Source of the DNA: Avena insularis | Lineage: Eukaryota; Streptophyta; Magnoliopsida; Poales; Poaceae | Direction of reading: 5' to 3' | Assembly: GCA_023614405.1 (NCBI GenBank) | Contig: CM042686.1 | Location: 348,324,329-348,388,328 of the forward strand | Length of the DNA: 64,000 nt | Shown: piece by piece, positions 60,239-64,000 of the stretch | How positions within the stretch are numbered: position 1 is the stretch's first letter | How the letters are laid out: every line of letters starts with the position of its first letter | Position numbers and translations under genes: made by a program | The notes under the pieces: generated by a model | The model's database searches: none | What the model was told of the DNA's origin: nothing | The model's input: the letters and a program-made list of their open reading frames with translations, nothing else

Positions 60239-63200
60239 TTGGTGGATCCATATGTGGTTTGTGAGAAGAACACACATGCAATGACTCTAGCTGTTGTTCA
60301 TGAGAAGAACACACATGCAATCACACTAGTGGATCCATATGTGGTTTGTGAGAAGAATACACATCCAATGACACTGGTGGATCCATGTGTGGTTTGTGAG
60401 AAGAACACACATGCAATGACACTGGTGGATCCTTATGTGGTTTGTGAAAAGAACACACATGCAATGACTCTATATGTGGTTTGTGAGAAGAACACACATG
60501 CAATGACACTGGTGGATCCATATGTGGTATGTGATAAGAACACACATCCAATGACACTGGTGGATCCATGTGTGGTTTGTGAGAAGAACACACATGCAAT
60601 GACACTGGTGGATCCATATGTGGTCTGTGAAAACAACACACATGCAATGACTCTCGCGTATCCATATGTGGTTTGTGAGAAAAGAACACATCCAGTGACA
60701 CTGGTGGATCCATGTGTGGTTTGTGAGAAGAACACACATGCAATGACACTAGGTATGGTTCGTGAAAAGAAAACACATCCAATGATGGTGGATCCTTATG
60801 TGGTTTGTGAAAAGAACACACATGCAATGACTCTTGATGTGGTCCATGAGAAGAACACACATGCAATCATGCTGGTTGATCCATATGTGCTTTGTGAGAA
60901 GAACACACATCCAATGACACTGGTGGATTCATGTGTGGTTTGTGAGAAGAACACACATGCAATGACACTGGGCGTGGTTCATGAAAAGAACACACATCCA
61001 ATGACACTGGTGGATCCTTATGTGGTTTGTGAAAAGAACACACATGCAATGACTCTAGATGTGCTTTGTGAGAAGAACACACATGCAATGACACTGGTGG
61101 ATCCATATGTGGTTTGTGAGAAGAACACACATCCAATGACACTGGTGGATCCATATGTGGTTTGTGAGAAAAACACACATGCAATGACTCTGGGTGTGGT
61201 TCATGAAAAGAACACACATCCAATGACACTGGTGGATCCTTATGTGGTTTGTGTGAATAACACACATCCTATGACACTGGTCCATCCATGTGTGGTTTGT
61301 GAGAAGAACACACATGCAATGACACTGGGTGTGGTTCATGAAAAGAACACACATCCAATGAACTCTGGTGGATCCATATGTGGTTTGTGAGAAGAACACA
61401 CATGCAATGACTCTAGCTGTGGTTCATGAGAAGAACACACATGCAATCACACTGGTGGATCCATATGTGGTTTGTGAAAAGAACACACATCCAATGGCAC
61501 TGGTGGATCCATGTGTGGTCTGTGATAAGAACACGCATGCAATGACACTGGGTGTGGTTCATGAAAAGAACGCACATCCAATGACACTGGAGGATCCTTA
61601 TGTGGTCTGTGAAAAGAACACACATGCAATAACTCTAGATGTGGATTGTGAGAAGAACACACATGCAATGACCCTGGTGGATCCATATGTGGTATGTGAG
61701 AAGAAGACACATCCAATGACACTGGTGGATCCATATGTGGTTTATGAGAAGAACATACATGCAATGACGCTGGGTGTGGTTCATGAAAAGAACACACATC
61801 CCATGAACTCTGGTGGATCCATATGTGGTTTGTGAGAAGAACACACATGCAATGACTCTAGCTGTTGTTCATGAGAAGAACACACATGCAATCACACTAG
61901 TGGATCCATATGTGGTTTGTGAGAACAACACACATCCAATGACACTGGTGGATCCATATGTGGTTTGTGAGAAGAACACACATGCAATGACTCTTGGTTT
62001 GGTTTATGAAAAGAACACACATCCAACGAACTAAGGTGGATCCATATGTGGTTTGTGAGAAGAACACACAGGCAATGACTCTAGATGTGGTTTGTGAGAA
62101 GAACACACATGCAATGACAATGGTGGATCCATATGTGGTTTGTGAGAAGAACACACATCCAATGACACTGGTGGATCCATATGTGGTTTGTGAGAAGAAC
62201 ACACATGCAATGACTCTTGGTGTGGTTCATGAAAAGAACACACATCCAATGAACTCTAGTGGATCCATATGTGGTTGATGAGAAGAGCACACATGCAATG
62301 ACTCTAGCTGTGGTTTGTGAGAAGAACACACATGCAATCACACTAGTGGATCCATATGTGGTTTGTGAGAAGAACACACATCCAATGACACTAGTGGATC
62401 CATGTGTGGTTTGTGAGAAGAACACGGATGTAAACACACATGCAATGACACTAGTGGATCCATATGTGGTATGTAGAAATAACAGACATGCAATGACACT
62501 AGCTGTGGTTAATGAAAAGAACAGACATGAAATGACTCTGATGGATGCATATGTGGTTTGTGAAAAGAACACACATGCAATGACACTGGTGGATCAATGT
62601 GGTTTCTGAGAATAACAGACTTGCAATGAACTCTGGTGGATCCATGTGTGATTTGTGGGAAGAATACACATGCAATGACACTGGGTGTGGTTCATGAAAA
62701 GAACACACATCCAATGACACTCGTGGATCCTTATGTGGTTTTTGAGAAGAACACACATGCAATGACTCTAGATGTGGTTTCTAAAAAGAACACACATGCA
62801 ATGACACTGGTGGATCCATATGTGGTTTGTGAGAAGAACACACACCCAATGACACTGGTGGATCCATGTGTGGTTTGTGAGAAGAACACACATCCAATGA
62901 CACTGGTGGATCCATGTGTGGTTAGTGAGAAGAACACGTATGCAATGACACTGGTGGATCCTTATGTGGTCTGTGAAAAGAACACACATCCAATGACACT
63001 GGTGGATCCTTATGTGGTCTGTGAAAAGAACACACATGCAATAACTCTAGATGTGGATTGTGAGCAGAACACACATGCAATGACCCTGGTGGATCCATAT
63101 GTGGTATGTGAGAAGAACACACATCGAATGACACTGGTGGATCCATATGTGGTTTATGAGAAGAACATACATGCAATGACACTGGGTGTGGTTCATGAAA

Positions 63201-63906
63201 AGAACACACATCCAATGAACTCTGGTGGATCCATGTGTGGTTTGTGAGAAGAACAGACATGCAATGACTCTAGCTGTCGTTCATGAGAAGAACACACATG
63301 CAATCACACTGGTGGATCCATATGTGGTTTGTGAGAATTACACACATCCAGTGACACTGGTGGATCCATGTGTGGTTTGTGAGAAGAACACACATGCAAT
63401 GACACTGGTGGATCCTTATGTGGTTTGTGAAAAGAACACACATGCAATGACTCTATATGTGGTTTGTGAGAAGAACACACATGCAATGACACTCGTGGAT
63501 CCATATGTGGTATGTGAGAAGAACACACATCCAATGACACTGGTGGATCCATGTGTGGTTTGTGAGAAGAACACACATGCAATGACACTGGTGGATCCAT
63601 ATGTGGTCTGTGAAAATAACACACATGCAATGCCGCTGGTGGATCCATATGTGGTTTGTGAGAAGAACACACATCCAGTGACACTGGTGGATCCATGTGT
63701 GGTTTGTGAGAAGAACACACAGGCAATGACTCTAGATGTGGTTTGTGAGAAGAACACACATGCAATGACACTGGTGGATCCATATGTGGTATGTGAGAAG
63801 AACACACATCCAATGACATTGGTGGATCCATATGTGGTTTATGAGAAGAACATACATGCAACGACGCTGGGTGTGGTTCATGAAAAGAACACACATCCCA
63901 TGAACT
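60239..63906 (+). repeat. 3.7-kb satellite block, second copy
   Basis: Offsets to the first copy are 3610 bp over 57758-58649 and 3668 bp at 59557. The 58-bp change is explained by one extra base near 62670 and by two extra 48-bp units with loss of one 39-bp unit near 62870-63000. Confidence 0.8.
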
Positions 63907-64000
63907 TTGGTGGATCCATATGTGGTTTGTGAGAAGAACACACATGCAATGACTCTAGCTGTTGTTCATGAGAAGAACACACATGCAATCACACTAGTGG

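Larger units (their letters stand above)
44861..64000 (+). repeat. 39/48-bp tandem satellite array, right segment
   Basis: Resumes with catgcaataactcttggtgtg and continues to the window end in the same orientation as the other two segments. It is better homogenised than the left segment: near-identical blocks of about 1.62, 0.91 and 3.6-3.7 kb follow one another. Divergent modules occur near 45087, 47211, 58815 and 62425 but not between about 47.4 and 58.8 kb. Open frames of up to 416 codons occur on the plus strand and up to 302 on the minus strand; they are explained by the unit and are not called as genes. Confidence 0.97.

Overview
The window looks like nuclear DNA from a cool-season grass (Pooideae, probably Triticeae or a relative). 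I infer this from the style of its LTR retrotransposons, not from any marker gene. I see no host protein-coding gene, tRNA, rRNA or CRISPR. Everything resolves into one large tandem satellite array broken by two blocks of retrotransposons, one of which is nested.

Layout. (1) 1-7072, 14911-17486 and 44861-64000 (about 28.8 kb) are one satellite in the same orientation. It is built from 48-bp units carrying a BamHI-type GGATCC and 39-bp units lacking the GGATCC segment. Units are organised into about 222- and 445-bp groups and then into 0.9-, 1.62- and 3.6-3.7-kb blocks. The array runs off both ends of the window. I do not recognise the family. (2) 7073-14910 is a gag-only Ty3/gypsy-like element on the minus strand, with LTRs of about 1.5 kb and a near-perfect 5-bp target duplication. 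(3) 17487-44860 is a compound of a large-LTR gypsy element, called G here. G has 6156-bp LTRs (18762-24917 and 38705-44860) and only about 2.25 kb of internal sequence, with no usable pol. A Sirevirus-type copia element (26015-37544, TSD GACAA) sits inside G. To the left of the left G LTR lies a second copy of the end of G's internal region, and before that the last 119 bp of the Sirevirus LTR, abutting satellite. This fits an LTR-int-LTR-int-LTR product of unequal recombination that was later truncated on its left.

The Sirevirus keeps gag, protease, integrase, reverse transcriptase, RNase H and a downstream envelope-like ORF in the expected order, but is broken by several stops and frameshifts. 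Its most striking feature is a short palindrome, CCGGATAATCCGG and close variants, found more than 20 times. It occurs in both LTRs, in the pol linker between integrase and RT (where it is translated), and around the start of the envelope-like ORF.

The satellite shows long open frames on both strands. They follow from the unit sequence itself, which has no stop in four of six frames, so I do not call them genes. All function statements rest on motif recognition by eye. Alignments, percent identities and database identities were not computed.
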